Positions 54,324-63,914 of a stretch of DNA of 64,000 nt are shown piece by piece (the first letter of the stretch is position 1; each line of letters opens with the position of its first letter). Where the stretch lies: assembly GCA_963712835.1 (NCBI GenBank), contig CAVQJJ010000018.1, positions 72,241 to 136,240 of the forward strand, given 5' to 3'. The translations under genes and the position numbers were made by a program. Below the pieces are notes generated by a model that was not told the origin of the DNA, did no database searches, and saw only the letters and a list, made by a program, of their open reading frames with translations. The DNA is from DATARH01 sp963712835. Lineage in GTDB: Bacteria > Pseudomonadota > Alphaproteobacteria > ATCC43930 > CGMCC-115725.

Positions 54324-56114
54324 TCACTCGGCGGGAGCGTCGCCACGCGTCGCGGTCATCGTCTGGCGTAAATCCACCGTTGCCGCCTCGTCGACGATGC
54401 CGGGACCGGTCACGACGACGCCGTAATCATTCCGCGCCGCATCGATCGACACAAGCCCGTCGGCGACATCCCGGCTCACCAGTGCGGGATCCCGGCGACG
54501 GGGGTCGCCGTAGCCGCCGCCGGCGGGGCCGACGCAAACAAAGCGCTCGCCGGCGAGCACCCGCATATGCGGGACCTTCGACGGCAGGGGCTCGCTCTGG
54601 CCGTTACGCCGGATCAAGTGCAGCTCGGCCGGCCGGCCGGGCCCACCGCCGGCAAACTCCCACGGCGCAAATTCGTGCCCGTCGGCCTCGACCGACGCGC
54701 CCCCGCTTTCGAGATACTCAAACTCGCGCACCGACCCGAGACCGCCGCGCCACTCGCCAGGGCCGCTCGCGTCTTCACGCAATTCATAGCGGCTGACCCG
54801 TAATGGCAAATGGGTCTCGATGTCCTCGATCGGATTGTTACGGGTATTGGCGTAGAGCGTATCGACGGCATCCATTCCGTCGAGGCCGCAACGCCCGCCA
54901 TAGCTGCCCTCGAATATCTCCATATGGACCCAGTGGCTGCCGTTGCGCATGCCGGAAAAGGCGATGACCTTCAGATTGCCGATCCCGGCCGAGACCTGCC
55001 GCGGCACTGCCTGGGCCAAGGCTTTCATCACCGTATCGGCCACCGCGTTGCCGGTGCAGAAACGGGCGATGGTCGGCGCCGGAAACACCGGGTTGGCGAG
55101 CGAGCCCAACGGCGCGGTGATCCTGATCGGCCGCAGTAGCCCATCGTTGACCGGGATATGGCCACGCACCGCAGTGTCGAGCAGCACCGAGCGGATCGTC
55201 AGCCACACCGCGACGTCGACCGTCCCTTCAAACGGCATGTTGATCGGCCGGTCGCTCACCTGGTCAGCCGTGCCGGTCAGATCGACCTCGATCTCGTCCC
55301 CGCGCACCTTGACCGTAGCGACGATAGGCAGATGCCTCTTCGCCGGGTCGGGGCTGTCCGCGAAACCGTCGATCCTGGTCTCGGCGCGGTAGTCGCCGTC
55401 AGGCAAGGCGCCGATCACCTGCCGCATCAACCGCTCGGCGTAGTCCATCACGGCTTCGCACGCCGCCTCGAACCGCGGATATCCGTACTGGGCGATCAGT
55501 GCCGCGAGGCGCTCGGCGCCGATCTGGGCCGCGGCGATCTGCGCCTCCATGTCGCCGACCACAAGGTCGGAGACGCGGATGTTGTCGCGCAGCAACTGCC
55601 AGACCGCATCGTTGCGCCGGCCGCTGTCGTAAACCTTGATCGCCTTGAACTGGAGCCCTTCGGCATAGGCGTCGATCGCATCGACGATGCCGCAACTTCC
55701 GGGGCTGAGCGCGCCGATGTCGAGGTGATGCGCGGTGGTCGCGGCAAAGGCAACGAGCCGGCCGTCGTGGAACACCGGGACGACAAATCCGACATCTGGT
55801 CCATGGCTGGCGCCGGCATAGGCGTCGTTGTGCATGATCACGTCGCCCGGCCGCACCTCCTCGACGCGCGCCGCCAGCGTCTTCAGGATGCCTCGGACAT
55901 AGCCGGGGATGGGCCCCGATTGCAGCGGCGTCGATTGCGCCAATTCCGCCAGCCCCCGCCCGTTCGCGTCGACCAATGCCGCGCCGAAATCCTCGGATTC
56001 GCGGATGATCGACGAATACGACATGCGCATGAGCTTGTAGCCCATCTCGACCGCGATGTTTTCGAGTGCTCCCTGGACGACGCTGGCGGTGATGCCGTCG
56101 ATCGCTTCGGCCAT
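54324..56114 (-). CDS. hyuB: Hydantoinase B/N-methylhydantoinase subunit
   Basis: The 596-residue protein is the HyuB-type subunit of ATP-dependent hydantoinase/oxoprolinase: GITASVVQGALENIAVEMGY at the start, MSYSSIIRESEDFGAAL, HNDAYAGASHGPDV and, near the end, GPAGGGYGDPRRRDP. It works with HyuA to open a cyclic amide such as a hydantoin with ATP. The frame is open far upstream, but ATG 56114, 2 nt after the HyuA stop, is the natural start. The order is hyuA-hyuB. Confidence 0.93.
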   Translation of the reverse strand: MAEAIDGITASVVQGALENIAVEMGYKLMRMSYSSIIRESEDFGAALVDANGRGLAELAQSTPLQSGPIPGYVRGILKTLAARVEEVRPGDVIMHNDAYAGASHGPDVGFVVPVFHDGRLVAFAATTAHHLDIGALSPGSCGIVDAIDAYAEGLQFKAIKVYDSGRRNDAVWQLLRDNIRVSDLVVGDMEAQIAAAQIGAERLAALIAQYGYPRFEAACEAVMDYAERLMRQVIGALPDGDYRAETRIDGFADSPDPAKRHLPIVATVKVRGDEIEVDLTGTADQVSDRPINMPFEGTVDVAVWLTIRSVLLDTAVRGHIPVNDGLLRPIRITAPLGSLANPVFPAPTIARFCTGNAVADTVMKALAQAVPRQVSAGIGNLKVIAFSGMRNGSHWVHMEIFEGSYGGRCGLDGMDAVDTLYANTRNNPIEDIETHLPLRVSRYELREDASGPGEWRGGLGSVREFEYLESGGASVEADGHEFAPWEFAGGGPGRPAELHLIRRNGQSEPLPSKVPHMRVLAGERFVCVGPAGGGYGDPRRRDPALVSRDVADGLVSIDAARNDYGVVVTGPGIVDEAATVDLRQTMTATRGDAPAE

Positions 56115-56116
56115 GG

Positions 56117-58189
56117 CTAACCCTCCAGCCGCAAGATCAGATTGCCGCTCAGATCGGCGCGGACCGTCGCGCCAGGCGGCACAACCATCGTGGAGTCGGT
56201 CTGCAGGATGATCGCCGGCCCGGCGATCGAGACGCCCAGCGGAAGACCGTCGCGCCGGTAAAACGGTGTCGGCAGCGTCCGCAGTCCGTCGGACAATCTG
56301 AACGCGCACGGCGCGGTCTTGACCAAGGCCGCCCCGAGGTCTTTGCCTGCCGACGGGCGCGGCGTTGCGATCTTCGGCATCCGGCCGATCCCGGTCACCC
56401 GGATGTTGACGATTTCGATCGCGCTGTTCGGAAAGACATGTCCGTATTCGGCGCGATGCAATTCTCCGAACCGGGCAAATACCGCGGCGACCGCGGCGGG
56501 GTCGTGCGATCCGGCGGGTAGCGGCACGCGCAATTCGTAGCCTTGGCCGACGTAGCGAAGATCGCCCGCGCGGTGAAACTCGGTATCGTCGGTCGGCACG
56601 CCGTCGGCGGCGAATTGGTGTGCCAACTCGTCTTGCATTGCGGCAAAGTCGGCATTCAGCCGGTCCAGATCGATTGTGGCGTCCGACTGAAACTCGGTGC
56701 GCACCGCGTCGTATTTGAGGTCGGTGGTCAACAGCCCGACAGCCGAATTTATGCCCGGATAGGGCGGCACGATGATCTCGGGAATCCCCAGCGCGCGGGC
56801 TACGTCGGCACCATGCAGCGGGCCGGCGCCGCCGAAAGCGACAAGCGCGAAGCCGCGCGGGTCGAGCCCTTTCTGCACGGTACGCGAGCTGATCGCGTTT
56901 GCCATATTGGCGTTGACGATCGTCAGCATGCCCTCGGCCGCCGCTTCGAGACCGATCCCCAATTGCCGCGCCAGCTTTCCGACCGCGCGGTGGGCCGCAT
57001 CGGGATCGAGCCGCATCGCGCCACCAAGAAAGTTCTCGGGATCGAGCCGGCCGAGCACCACGTTCGCGTCCGTCACGGTCGGCTCGGTGCCGCCCCGCCC
57101 GTAGCTGGCGGGACCGGGGTCGGCGCCCGCGCTTTGCGGGCCGACCCGAAACGCCCCGCCGTTGTCGACATAGGCGATCGAGCCGCCGCCGGCGCCGATC
57201 GTGTGAATGTCGAGCATCGGGGCGAGCAGCGGATAGCCGCCGATCCAGGTGTCGCGCGCGGTCGCCTCGCCGAACTTGCCATCGACGACGATGCCGATAT
57301 CGGCGGAGGTGCCGCCGACATCGAACGTGATCAGTCGGTCGTGACCGGAGAGCGCGCCGCTCCAGGCGCCGCCGAGAATGCCGGCGGCCGGTCCGGAAAG
57401 CAGGGTGGACACCGGGCGCCTGGCGACCATCGCGGCGGTCGCGACGCCGCCGTTGGAGCACATCACGTGCAGATCGGCGCCAAAGCCCTGAGTGCCGAGG
57501 CTCGCTTCGAGGAGCGCGATATAATCGCGCAACCGGGGCCCGACAAAGGCGTTAAGGAGGGCCGTGGTGAAACGCTCGAACTCGCGGAATTGCGGGGCGA
57601 CCTCGGCGGACGTGCAGACAAAGCACTCGGGGGCCTCCTGGCGTGCCAACTCGGCTGCGCGCGTTTCGTGGGCCGGGTTGAGGTAGGAGAACAGAAAGCA
57701 GACCGCGATCGCTTCGACGCCGTCGTCGCGCAGAGTGCGCGCCGCCGCGCGCACGGCGCCCTCGTCGAGCGGCACCAGCACCTCGCCGCGCGGCGGCACC
57801 ACCCGCTCGGCCACGCTCAGCCGGTGGCGCCGGCGCGCCAGCGGCCGGTCCTGCCACGGCACTTCCTGACGGATCGAGTAATGCTGCGGCCGCTGGTGCC
57901 GCCCGATATGGACGATGTCGCGATAGCCGGCGGTGGTGATCATCCCGGTCGCGGCGCCGTCGTGTTCGAGGACGGCGTTGGTGCCGATCGTCGTCCCGTG
58001 CAGGACGTGGTCGACCGCCGAGTGCGGCAGGTCGGCGCACGCGCACAGGTCGGCGATGCCGGCGACGACGCCGCGCGAGGGATCGTCCTTGGTCGTCGGG
58101 ACCTTGTGGATCAGGGTCCGGCCGGTTTCGGTGTCGGCGTAAACGAGATCGGTGAACGTGCCGCCGACATCGACCCCTATGAGGTGCAT
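56117..58189 (-). CDS. hyuA: Hydantoinase A/N-methylhydantoinase subunit
   Basis: The 690-residue protein has the HyuA ATP-binding fold: IGVDVGGTFTDLVYADTETG at the start, LHGTTIGTNAVLEHDG, GGVATAAMVARRPVSTLLSGP, DVGGTSADIGIVVDG and the closing PGATVRADLSGN. With HyuB it forms an ATP-dependent amidohydrolase of hydantoins, N-methylhydantoin or 5-oxoproline type. The exact substrate is unknown. It lies 8 nt downstream of the permease gene in one minus-strand unit. Confidence 0.94.
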   Translation of the reverse strand: MHLIGVDVGGTFTDLVYADTETGRTLIHKVPTTKDDPSRGVVAGIADLCACADLPHSAVDHVLHGTTIGTNAVLEHDGAATGMITTAGYRDIVHIGRHQRPQHYSIRQEVPWQDRPLARRRHRLSVAERVVPPRGEVLVPLDEGAVRAAARTLRDDGVEAIAVCFLFSYLNPAHETRAAELARQEAPECFVCTSAEVAPQFREFERFTTALLNAFVGPRLRDYIALLEASLGTQGFGADLHVMCSNGGVATAAMVARRPVSTLLSGPAAGILGGAWSGALSGHDRLITFDVGGTSADIGIVVDGKFGEATARDTWIGGYPLLAPMLDIHTIGAGGGSIAYVDNGGAFRVGPQSAGADPGPASYGRGGTEPTVTDANVVLGRLDPENFLGGAMRLDPDAAHRAVGKLARQLGIGLEAAAEGMLTIVNANMANAISSRTVQKGLDPRGFALVAFGGAGPLHGADVARALGIPEIIVPPYPGINSAVGLLTTDLKYDAVRTEFQSDATIDLDRLNADFAAMQDELAHQFAADGVPTDDTEFHRAGDLRYVGQGYELRVPLPAGSHDPAAVAAVFARFGELHRAEYGHVFPNSAIEIVNIRVTGIGRMPKIATPRPSAGKDLGAALVKTAPCAFRLSDGLRTLPTPFYRRDGLPLGVSIAGPAIILQTDSTMVVPPGATVRADLSGNLILRLEG

Positions 58190-58196
58190 CGCCGCC

Positions 58197-59045
58197 TCAC
58201 ACGGCCTTGCCGGCGTCGGATCCGAACCGGGCGCGCCGGCGGCGCACGATCATCACCGCGGCCAGCGCGACGCCGATCACGAGCAGCGACAGGCCGGTGG
58301 TCGCCGCGCCCAGGGCATAGATCACCGGCGTCGTGGCATTGGTCTGCATCGCCTCGAGCTCGAGCGGCAGCGTGTTGAGCGCACCGACCGACTGGGAGGT
58401 CCGGGCGATCTCGTCGTAGGAGAGGGTAAACCCGAACAGCCCGACGCCGACGAGGCTCGGCAGGATGATCGGCACGACGACATGGCGGATCGACTGCCAG
58501 CCGCTGGCCCCCAGATCGCGCGCCGCCTCTTCGTAGGCCGGGTTGAACCGGTTGAACACGCCGAGCATGATCAGAAGGCCGAAGGGCAGGGTCCAGGTCA
58601 GGTGCGCGCCGAGGGCCGAGCTGTACCAGTGCCGCTCGATCCCCAGCATCTCGAACATCGAGCCGATGCCCAGGCTGACCACGACCGACGGCATCACCAG
58701 GCTGGCGATCGCGAGATAGAACAGCACCGAAGAGCCGGCGAACCGCCGCCGAAAGGCGAGGCCGGCGAGCAGCGAGAACACGACCGTCAGCACCATCACT
58801 ATGGCGCCAAGCGAGAGCGAGCGGTCGAACGAACCCCAGATGTCGCCGATCGATTGCGGCCGGAACAATTCGCCAAACCAGTGCAGAGACACGCCGTTCA
58901 TCGGGAAGGTGAGCCCGCCGTCAGGTCCCTGGAACGCCAGCATCACAATGGTCACAAGCGGTCCGTACATGAACAGCACGAACAGGCCGAACAGCACCGC
59001 CAGCGCCCAGAAGACCGGCGTCCGCCGTACCGTCCCGGCCGGCAT
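58197..59045 (-). CDS. ABC transporter permease (PotC-like)
   Basis: The 282-residue permease has six helices and the coupling loop YEEAARDLGASGWQSIRHV, as in the second permease of spermidine/putrescine-type importers. ATG 59045 is preceded by AAGGAG, which lies in the last codons of the upstream permease. It forms the inner-membrane pore with the PotB-like protein upstream, fed by the binding protein at 59959. HyuA follows 7 nt after its stop. Confidence 0.9.
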   Translation of the reverse strand: MPAGTVRRTPVFWALAVLFGLFVLFMYGPLVTIVMLAFQGPDGGLTFPMNGVSLHWFGELFRPQSIGDIWGSFDRSLSLGAIVMVLTVVFSLLAGLAFRRRFAGSSVLFYLAIASLVMPSVVVSLGIGSMFEMLGIERHWYSSALGAHLTWTLPFGLLIMLGVFNRFNPAYEEAARDLGASGWQSIRHVVVPIILPSLVGVGLFGFTLSYDEIARTSQSVGALNTLPLELEAMQTNATTPVIYALGAATTGLSLLVIGVALAAVMIVRRRRARFGSDAGKAV

Positions 59046-59047
59046 CG

Positions 59048-59962
59048 TCACAGCTCCTTGCGCACGTCGACGACGCGCACGAGCAGCGCGATCATCACCA
59101 CCACCGCGACGAGCAGCACCATGGCATTGGCGGCGGCCGGCGGAAACTGCAAGTACGAAAGTTGCGTGGCGATCTGCTTGCCTACCGAGGCGACCTGGCC
59201 CCCACCCAAGACATCGACGGTGACGAAGTCGCCCATCACCATGGCGATGACGAAGATCGACCCGATCGCGATCCCCGGTTTCGACAGCGGCAGGATGATC
59301 GTCCAGATGATCTGCCAGGTGCTCGCGCCGGCATCGTCGGCGGCCTCGATCAGGCTGCGGTCGATCCGCGCCATCGAGTTGAAGATCGGGACGATCATCG
59401 TCAGCGTGTAGAGGTGAACATAGCCGAGGATGACGCTGAACTCCGAGTAGAGCAGCCATTCCTGGGGCCGGCCGATCGCCCCGCTGTGGAGCAGCAGGTG
59501 ATTGACGAGCCCGTTGCGCCCGAGCAGCGGTATCCACGCGATCATGCGGATGATGATCGAGGTCCAGAACGGTATCGAGCAGATCAGCAGAAGCACGATC
59601 TGCCAGGTCCGGTCACGCACCTGGAACGCGAGGAAATAGGCGAGGAAAAATCCGAGCAGCGCGGTGATGGCCCAGGTGATGACGCAGAATTTCAGCGTGA
59701 TCAAATAGGTCTCGTAGGTGACTGACTCGGAGAAGACTTCGCGGTAGTTCTCGAACGTGAAATCGGGGATCAGGATCTGATAGGTCTCGTAGTTGAAGAA
59801 ACTGACGACCACGACGAGGACGATCGGCACGGCGAAGAACGCGACAAACACCGCCGCCGCCGGCATTGCCTGGAAGTAGGCGGCGAAGCAGGCGAGCCGG
59901 CGCAGGCGCTCCGGTTTGGCCGGAGCGCTTGTCGCTGTCGCTGAGCCGTAGGCGAGGGTCAC
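59048..59962 (-). CDS. ABC transporter permease (PotB-like)
   Basis: The 304-residue permease has a hydrophobic N-terminus, a periplasmic loop (FTFENYREVF) and the coupling loop SLIEAADDAGASTWQIIW. The start is GTG 59962, which overlaps the binding-protein stop (GTGA). The frame is open further upstream but that part is antisense-like Arg-rich sequence inside the binding protein. It pairs with the PotC-like permease. Confidence 0.9.
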   Translation of the reverse strand: MTLAYGSATATSAPAKPERLRRLACFAAYFQAMPAAAVFVAFFAVPIVLVVVVSFFNYETYQILIPDFTFENYREVFSESVTYETYLITLKFCVITWAITALLGFFLAYFLAFQVRDRTWQIVLLLICSIPFWTSIIIRMIAWIPLLGRNGLVNHLLLHSGAIGRPQEWLLYSEFSVILGYVHLYTLTMIVPIFNSMARIDRSLIEAADDAGASTWQIIWTIILPLSKPGIAIGSIFVIAMVMGDFVTVDVLGGGQVASVGKQIATQLSYLQFPPAAANAMVLLVAVVVMIALLVRVVDVRKEL

Positions 59963-61239
59963 GCGGCGATGAACTCGTTCCACTTGCGGACCATATAGCG
60001 GTCCTGATCCATCACCGTGTTCCACACGCTGACATGGCCCATCCGTTCGTTGAAGGAGCCGCCGTCGCGCACGGCGCCGGCCTTTTCGATCTTTTCGCCG
60101 GTCGGGCTCACGATGTCGCCCTTGGCGGGCTTTCCTTCCATCCAGTAGTCCCACTCGTCGGCCGTCATGAATTTTTTCGCGGTGTCGAGCACGGCGGTGT
60201 AATAGCCCTGACGGTTGAGAAAGGCCCCGACCCAACCCGACAGGTACCAGTTGATGAACTCGTAGCACGCGTCCAGTTGCTTGCCCTCAACGTGGGTCGG
60301 CATGCCGAGCCCGGAGGCCCAGCCGCGATAGCCTTCCTTCAAGGGTTGGTATTTGCAGGCGATGCCCATCTGGCGGACCTTGGTGACCGCCGGCGACCAC
60401 ATTGACTGGATGACCACCTCGCCCGACGCCATCAGGTTGACGCTTTCGTTGAAATCCTTCCAGAAGGCGCGGAACTGTCCGGCGTTCTTGGCAGCGGTCA
60501 TCAACGCGATGGTCTGGTCGATCTCGGCGGTCGTCATGTTGCCTTTGTCGACGTATTTCACTTTGCCCGATGCTTCCGAAGCCATCGCCGCATCCATGAT
60601 GCCGATCGACGGAATGTCGAGGATCGCAGCCCGGCCCTTGAATTCGGGGTCGAGGAGCTGGGCCCAGCTATTGATCGGCTCCTTGATCAGGTCTGGCCGG
60701 ATGCCGAGCGTGTCGGCGTTGTAGACGGTCGGGATCACCGTCATCCACTGCGACGGTTCCTGTGAGAATTCCTTCGATTTCTCGGCCGACAGATAGGCGA
60801 CTTTGAGCGGCGAGATGCCCTCCACCGCAACGGGCTTGCCGTCCGGCAACTTGCCCTGGGTGAAGATCGGCACGATTTGGTCGTAATACTTGACCTTCTT
60901 GATGTCGATGCCGCGGAGATTACCCGAGGGCACGATCTTCTTCAGCATCCAATATTCGGAGTCGAGGAGGTCGAACGAGCTCGGCTGCGTCACCGCGCGT
61001 TTGACCACGTCGTCGGACACGAGCGAGGTGTACTGGATCGTGAACCCCAGTTCCGCTTTTGCCTTGTCAGCCAGCTCCTTGAACTGGTTGACGCCGGTTC
61101 CGGCAATTCGCAGCGTCACGGGATCCGCCGCATGCACAAACGGCACACGGGCAATGGTTGCCGCCCCCAAGGCCAAGCCGCTGGTCGATGCGGCCCGCGC
61201 CATAAACCGCCGCCGCGTCGTCGCCTGATACTCCGTCAT
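59959..61239 (-). CDS. ABC transporter substrate-binding protein (PotD-like)
   Basis: The 426-residue protein begins with a twin-arginine signal (TRRRFMARAASTSGLAL) and then VTLRIAGTGVNQFKELADKA, a periplasmic binding fold of the polyamine/iron type. LKVAYLSAEKSKEF, GRAAILDIPSIGIMDAA and VIQSMWSPAV fit that group. The ligand is not readable, but the neighbouring HyuAB and AtzD suggest a nitrogenous cyclic compound rather than polyamine. ATG 61239 follows GGAGGGG. Confidence 0.88.
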   Translation of the reverse strand: MTEYQATTRRRFMARAASTSGLALGAATIARVPFVHAADPVTLRIAGTGVNQFKELADKAKAELGFTIQYTSLVSDDVVKRAVTQPSSFDLLDSEYWMLKKIVPSGNLRGIDIKKVKYYDQIVPIFTQGKLPDGKPVAVEGISPLKVAYLSAEKSKEFSQEPSQWMTVIPTVYNADTLGIRPDLIKEPINSWAQLLDPEFKGRAAILDIPSIGIMDAAMASEASGKVKYVDKGNMTTAEIDQTIALMTAAKNAGQFRAFWKDFNESVNLMASGEVVIQSMWSPAVTKVRQMGIACKYQPLKEGYRGWASGLGMPTHVEGKQLDACYEFINWYLSGWVGAFLNRQGYYTAVLDTAKKFMTADEWDYWMEGKPAKGDIVSPTGEKIEKAGAVRDGGSFNERMGHVSVWNTVMDQDRYMVRKWNEFIAA

Positions 61240-61268
61240 CGTCCCCTCCGCCCTGTTCATCTGTAAAT

Positions 61269-62381
61269 TCAAGCGAGAACGTGAGCGTCCGCGTCGTCCC
61301 ACTCGACGATCACGCTGTCGCCCTCTGCCACCGGCGCCTCGTAGAACACCCGGTCGGTCACGGTAACCGTCAGTTCCTCGCCCCAATCGGCGTCGAGGCG
61401 CAGTTTGATCGAGGCGCCCTGATACTCGACCGCGGCGACCGAGGAGGCCAATGATCGGCGGGATGCCTCGAGGTTGTTGTCGTCGCCGACGGCCATCAGC
61501 CGCTGCACCGGGCGCCGCAGGCGCACGCGATCATTGCGTATGGCGACCTCGACGGCGCTTCCCGGGGTGAGCCCGGCGCACTTGACGACGATCGCAATGC
61601 CCCGCGGCCCGCGCAGCCGCGCGCCGGCGCCGCTCGCGGAATCGACGACGCAACGGAACACATTGTGACCGCCGATGAAGCGGGCGACGAAGGCGTTCTG
61701 CGGACGGTCGAAGACCTCGCGGGCCGGCGCTGCCTGCTCGATGCGACCGGCATTCATGACAATGACCAGGTCGGCCAGAGCCAGCGCTTCGTCCTGGCTA
61801 TGCGTTACATGGATAAAGCTGATGCCGAACCGCCGTTGAAAGTGCCGCAACTCCTCGCGCATCCGGATGCGCAGGAAAGGGTCAAGCGCGGAAAGCGGTT
61901 CATCGAGCAGCAGTACGCTGGGCCCGGTCACCAGCGCGCGAGCCAGCGCGACGCGCTGTTGCTGTCCGCCCGATAGTTGCGATGGCAGGCGCTCCGCGAG
62001 CGCCTCCATCTCGACCAACCGCAGCATCTCCTGCGCTTTGGCATGGCGCGCGGCCTTGCGCACTCCACGCATCCGCAGGCTGAACGCGACGTTGTCCAGG
62101 CAATTGAGATGCGGAAACAGCGCATAGTTCTGAAACATCATCGCCGTGTGCCGATGCGCCGGCGGTAGGCTCGTGACACGCGTACCACCGACCATGATCT
62201 CTCCGCTCGTCGGGGTCTCGTGACCGGCGATCAGTCGCAGCATCGTCGTTTTGCCGCAGCCCGACGGGCCGAGCAGACAGCAATAGGTCCCTCCGGGGAT
62301 CAGCGCGTCGATGGTGTCCACCGCGACGGTGCTTCCGAAGCGCTTGGTAAGAGACACCAATTCCACGTCAGGCAACGTCAT
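61269..62381 (-). CDS. ABC transporter ATPase (PotA-like)
   Basis: The 370-residue ATPase has Walker A GPSGCGKTT, Q-loop MMFQNYALFP, signature LSGGQQQR, Walker B LLLDEPLSAL and a C-terminal TOBE-type regulatory domain, as in PotA. It powers the PotB/C-like permeases. ATG 62381 begins the conserved MTLPDVELVSLTKRFG; the frame to 62471 is upstream read-through. A sigma-54-like element lies about 45 nt upstream. Confidence 0.92.
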   Translation of the reverse strand: MTLPDVELVSLTKRFGSTVAVDTIDALIPGGTYCCLLGPSGCGKTTMLRLIAGHETPTSGEIMVGGTRVTSLPPAHRHTAMMFQNYALFPHLNCLDNVAFSLRMRGVRKAARHAKAQEMLRLVEMEALAERLPSQLSGGQQQRVALARALVTGPSVLLLDEPLSALDPFLRIRMREELRHFQRRFGISFIHVTHSQDEALALADLVIVMNAGRIEQAAPAREVFDRPQNAFVARFIGGHNVFRCVVDSASGAGARLRGPRGIAIVVKCAGLTPGSAVEVAIRNDRVRLRRPVQRLMAVGDDNNLEASRRSLASSVAAVEYQGASIKLRLDADWGEELTVTVTDRVFYEAPVAEGDSVIVEWDDADAHVLA

Positions 62382-62424
62382 TCGGGCTTCGGCTCCCGCG
62401 TGGTCGACCCGCGCCCAACTGAAC

Positions 62425-62439
62425 GCAAATAGCGGGCCA
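62425..62439 (-). promoter_or_regulatory. Candidate sigma-54 promoter before the PotA-like gene
   Basis: On the minus strand, TGGCCC-N5-TTGC with GG and GC 10 bases apart; one mismatch to TGGCAC. It sits between the AtzD/Bar stop and the ATPase start, with a predicted leader of about 30 nt. Confidence 0.5.
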
Positions 62440-62454
62440 GCAAAGCGTTCGGGA

Positions 62455-63557
62455 TCAGCCCCGCCGGGCAATCACGGCGATTGGCCCGCCACCATCCGGC
62501 CCTTGATGCTCGGCGCCGCCCGAGACGAAGAGATCAGTGCGGCCAATCACCGCGCCAAGTACTCCTCCAACGAGAGCTCGCGCATGACGGCTAGCATGGA
62601 TATCGCTGTCGTCCGACATGATGTGGCGAGCGCCGCGGATCATGCCGCTACGCGAGGCTTCGGCCTTCGCGAGGACAGCGTCGATCAAACCGGAAGCGGC
62701 CTCATCAAGTTGTCCGGCCGCTGCAAAGCCGAGATTGCTCAGAACGCGAGTCACGGCCGGAAGATCGATAGCGTCGTGCATCACGCTGTGAGCGATTACC
62801 CGGTCGCCGGACCACGTGACGCTGTTGCCCAGCACGATCACTTCGTTATGCATCAGTTCGATGCCGGCCGAGCAACTGGCGCGAGTCGACCACAGATCGT
62901 GATTACGTTCGATCGCGGTATCATCGAGCAAGACCCGATCCACCTCGCCGAGCGCCAGCGCGACGCCGAGCGCGGCGGCACCGCGCGACAATCCCATCGA
63001 GGCATAGGTATCCGTGGTAGCCGGCCGAGCCCCACGCCGTTCGGCTTCGTCGATACGCTCGCCGGTCAGCAGCGGGCATTTGACCTGCACCCAATGGACG
63101 TCGTCGGCCTGGGTGATCTTGGCGCGATCCATGGCGGTACGCACTGCCGCCGCCGTCACCGCCACCTGCGACATGCGACCGATCTCCTCCGGCAGCAGTG
63201 GGTCGGTGGCTGCGGTGCCGATCGCCAATGCCTTGCGACCGGCGCGCGGCGCGCCCGCCGCATTGACGGCGAAGACAGGAAATGCGGCGACAACCCGCCT
63301 TCGGTGCCCCCCGACATCACCATCGCGACGCGCGCGGGCACGCACTCGGCGGCGATGCCAAGACGCATCGCCAGCGCCGCCGACACGGCAGACAGAGCAT
63401 AGCTGCGGGTAAAGTCATTGACGCAGCCGTTTCCTTCGGTTTTGCCGAAGACCGCGACGATGTCGCCGGCCGCCAGATTCCCCTCATCGATCAACTTGAC
63501 GATCGCCGAGGCGTCCCCGGGGTGACGCATCGGTATGCGATGAACAGTGCATTCCAT
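62455..63557 (-). pseudogene. atzD: Cyanuric acid hydrolase/barbiturase (AtzD/Bar) gene, one frameshift
   Basis: The protein is the ring-opening amidohydrolase AtzD/barbiturase. The first frame has DIVAVFGKTEGNGCVNDFTR (Lys39) and MVMSGGTEGGLSPHF (Ser82). A one-base shift near 63290 interrupts it; the second frame has VQVKCPLLTGERI, ASCSAGIELMHNEVIVLG and SGGAEHQGPDGGGPIAVIA. These are the three Lys-Ser domains of the family. AtzD opens cyanuric acid to carboxybiuret, which loses CO2 to give biuret; Bar opens barbiturate. The frameshift may be an error, since the rest is fully conserved. Confidence 0.83.
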
Positions 63558-63914
63558 CGGGCTGGTTCCCTGGTCCGACCAAATTTGACTGTCTCCTCGC
63601 ATAATCCGGACCGGCTCGCTTGTCCTCGGTTGGCAACGCCGGCCGGCGAGACTGTCCAAATTTCCCTTGGGTTTGGGTGGGCGACTGTGGCGCCGTGGTT
63701 GATATTCGCGATTGCGTTGACGAAAAATTGGGCAGCCGGCGAAGCCGCCGCGCACAGCCGGATCGTGCGTCGCAACATGGAGGTGGCGTTCGCCCGGGCG
63801 ACAACGGAATAGGAACACGAAGGCGCCATTTGCTATCCTGCCGGTGGCAAACGGGTGGCAATTGCCCCTTGCACGGCCCGAGCCGAACTTCTAAGTAGCT
63901 GATTAATTTGATTT
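63558..63914. other. Intergenic stretch upstream of atzD
   Basis: No gene recognised. It contains the FadR-type palindrome at 63571-63581 and ends at tRNA-Ser. No sigma-54 element was seen before atzD. Confidence 0.4.
63571..63581. promoter_or_regulatory. FadR/GntR-type operator TGGTC-N-GACCA upstream of atzD
   Basis: TGGTC-C-GACCA is the exact half-site pattern bound by FadR-subfamily GntR regulators. It ends 14 nt upstream of the atzD start codon, an ideal operator place. No GntR gene is in the window. Confidence 0.6.

Noticed and set aside
56115..57461. Extension of the hyuB frame upstream of ATG 56114
   Set aside because: It overlaps hyuA in another frame and is Arg-rich; the start 2 nt after the hyuA stop fits the family N-terminus.
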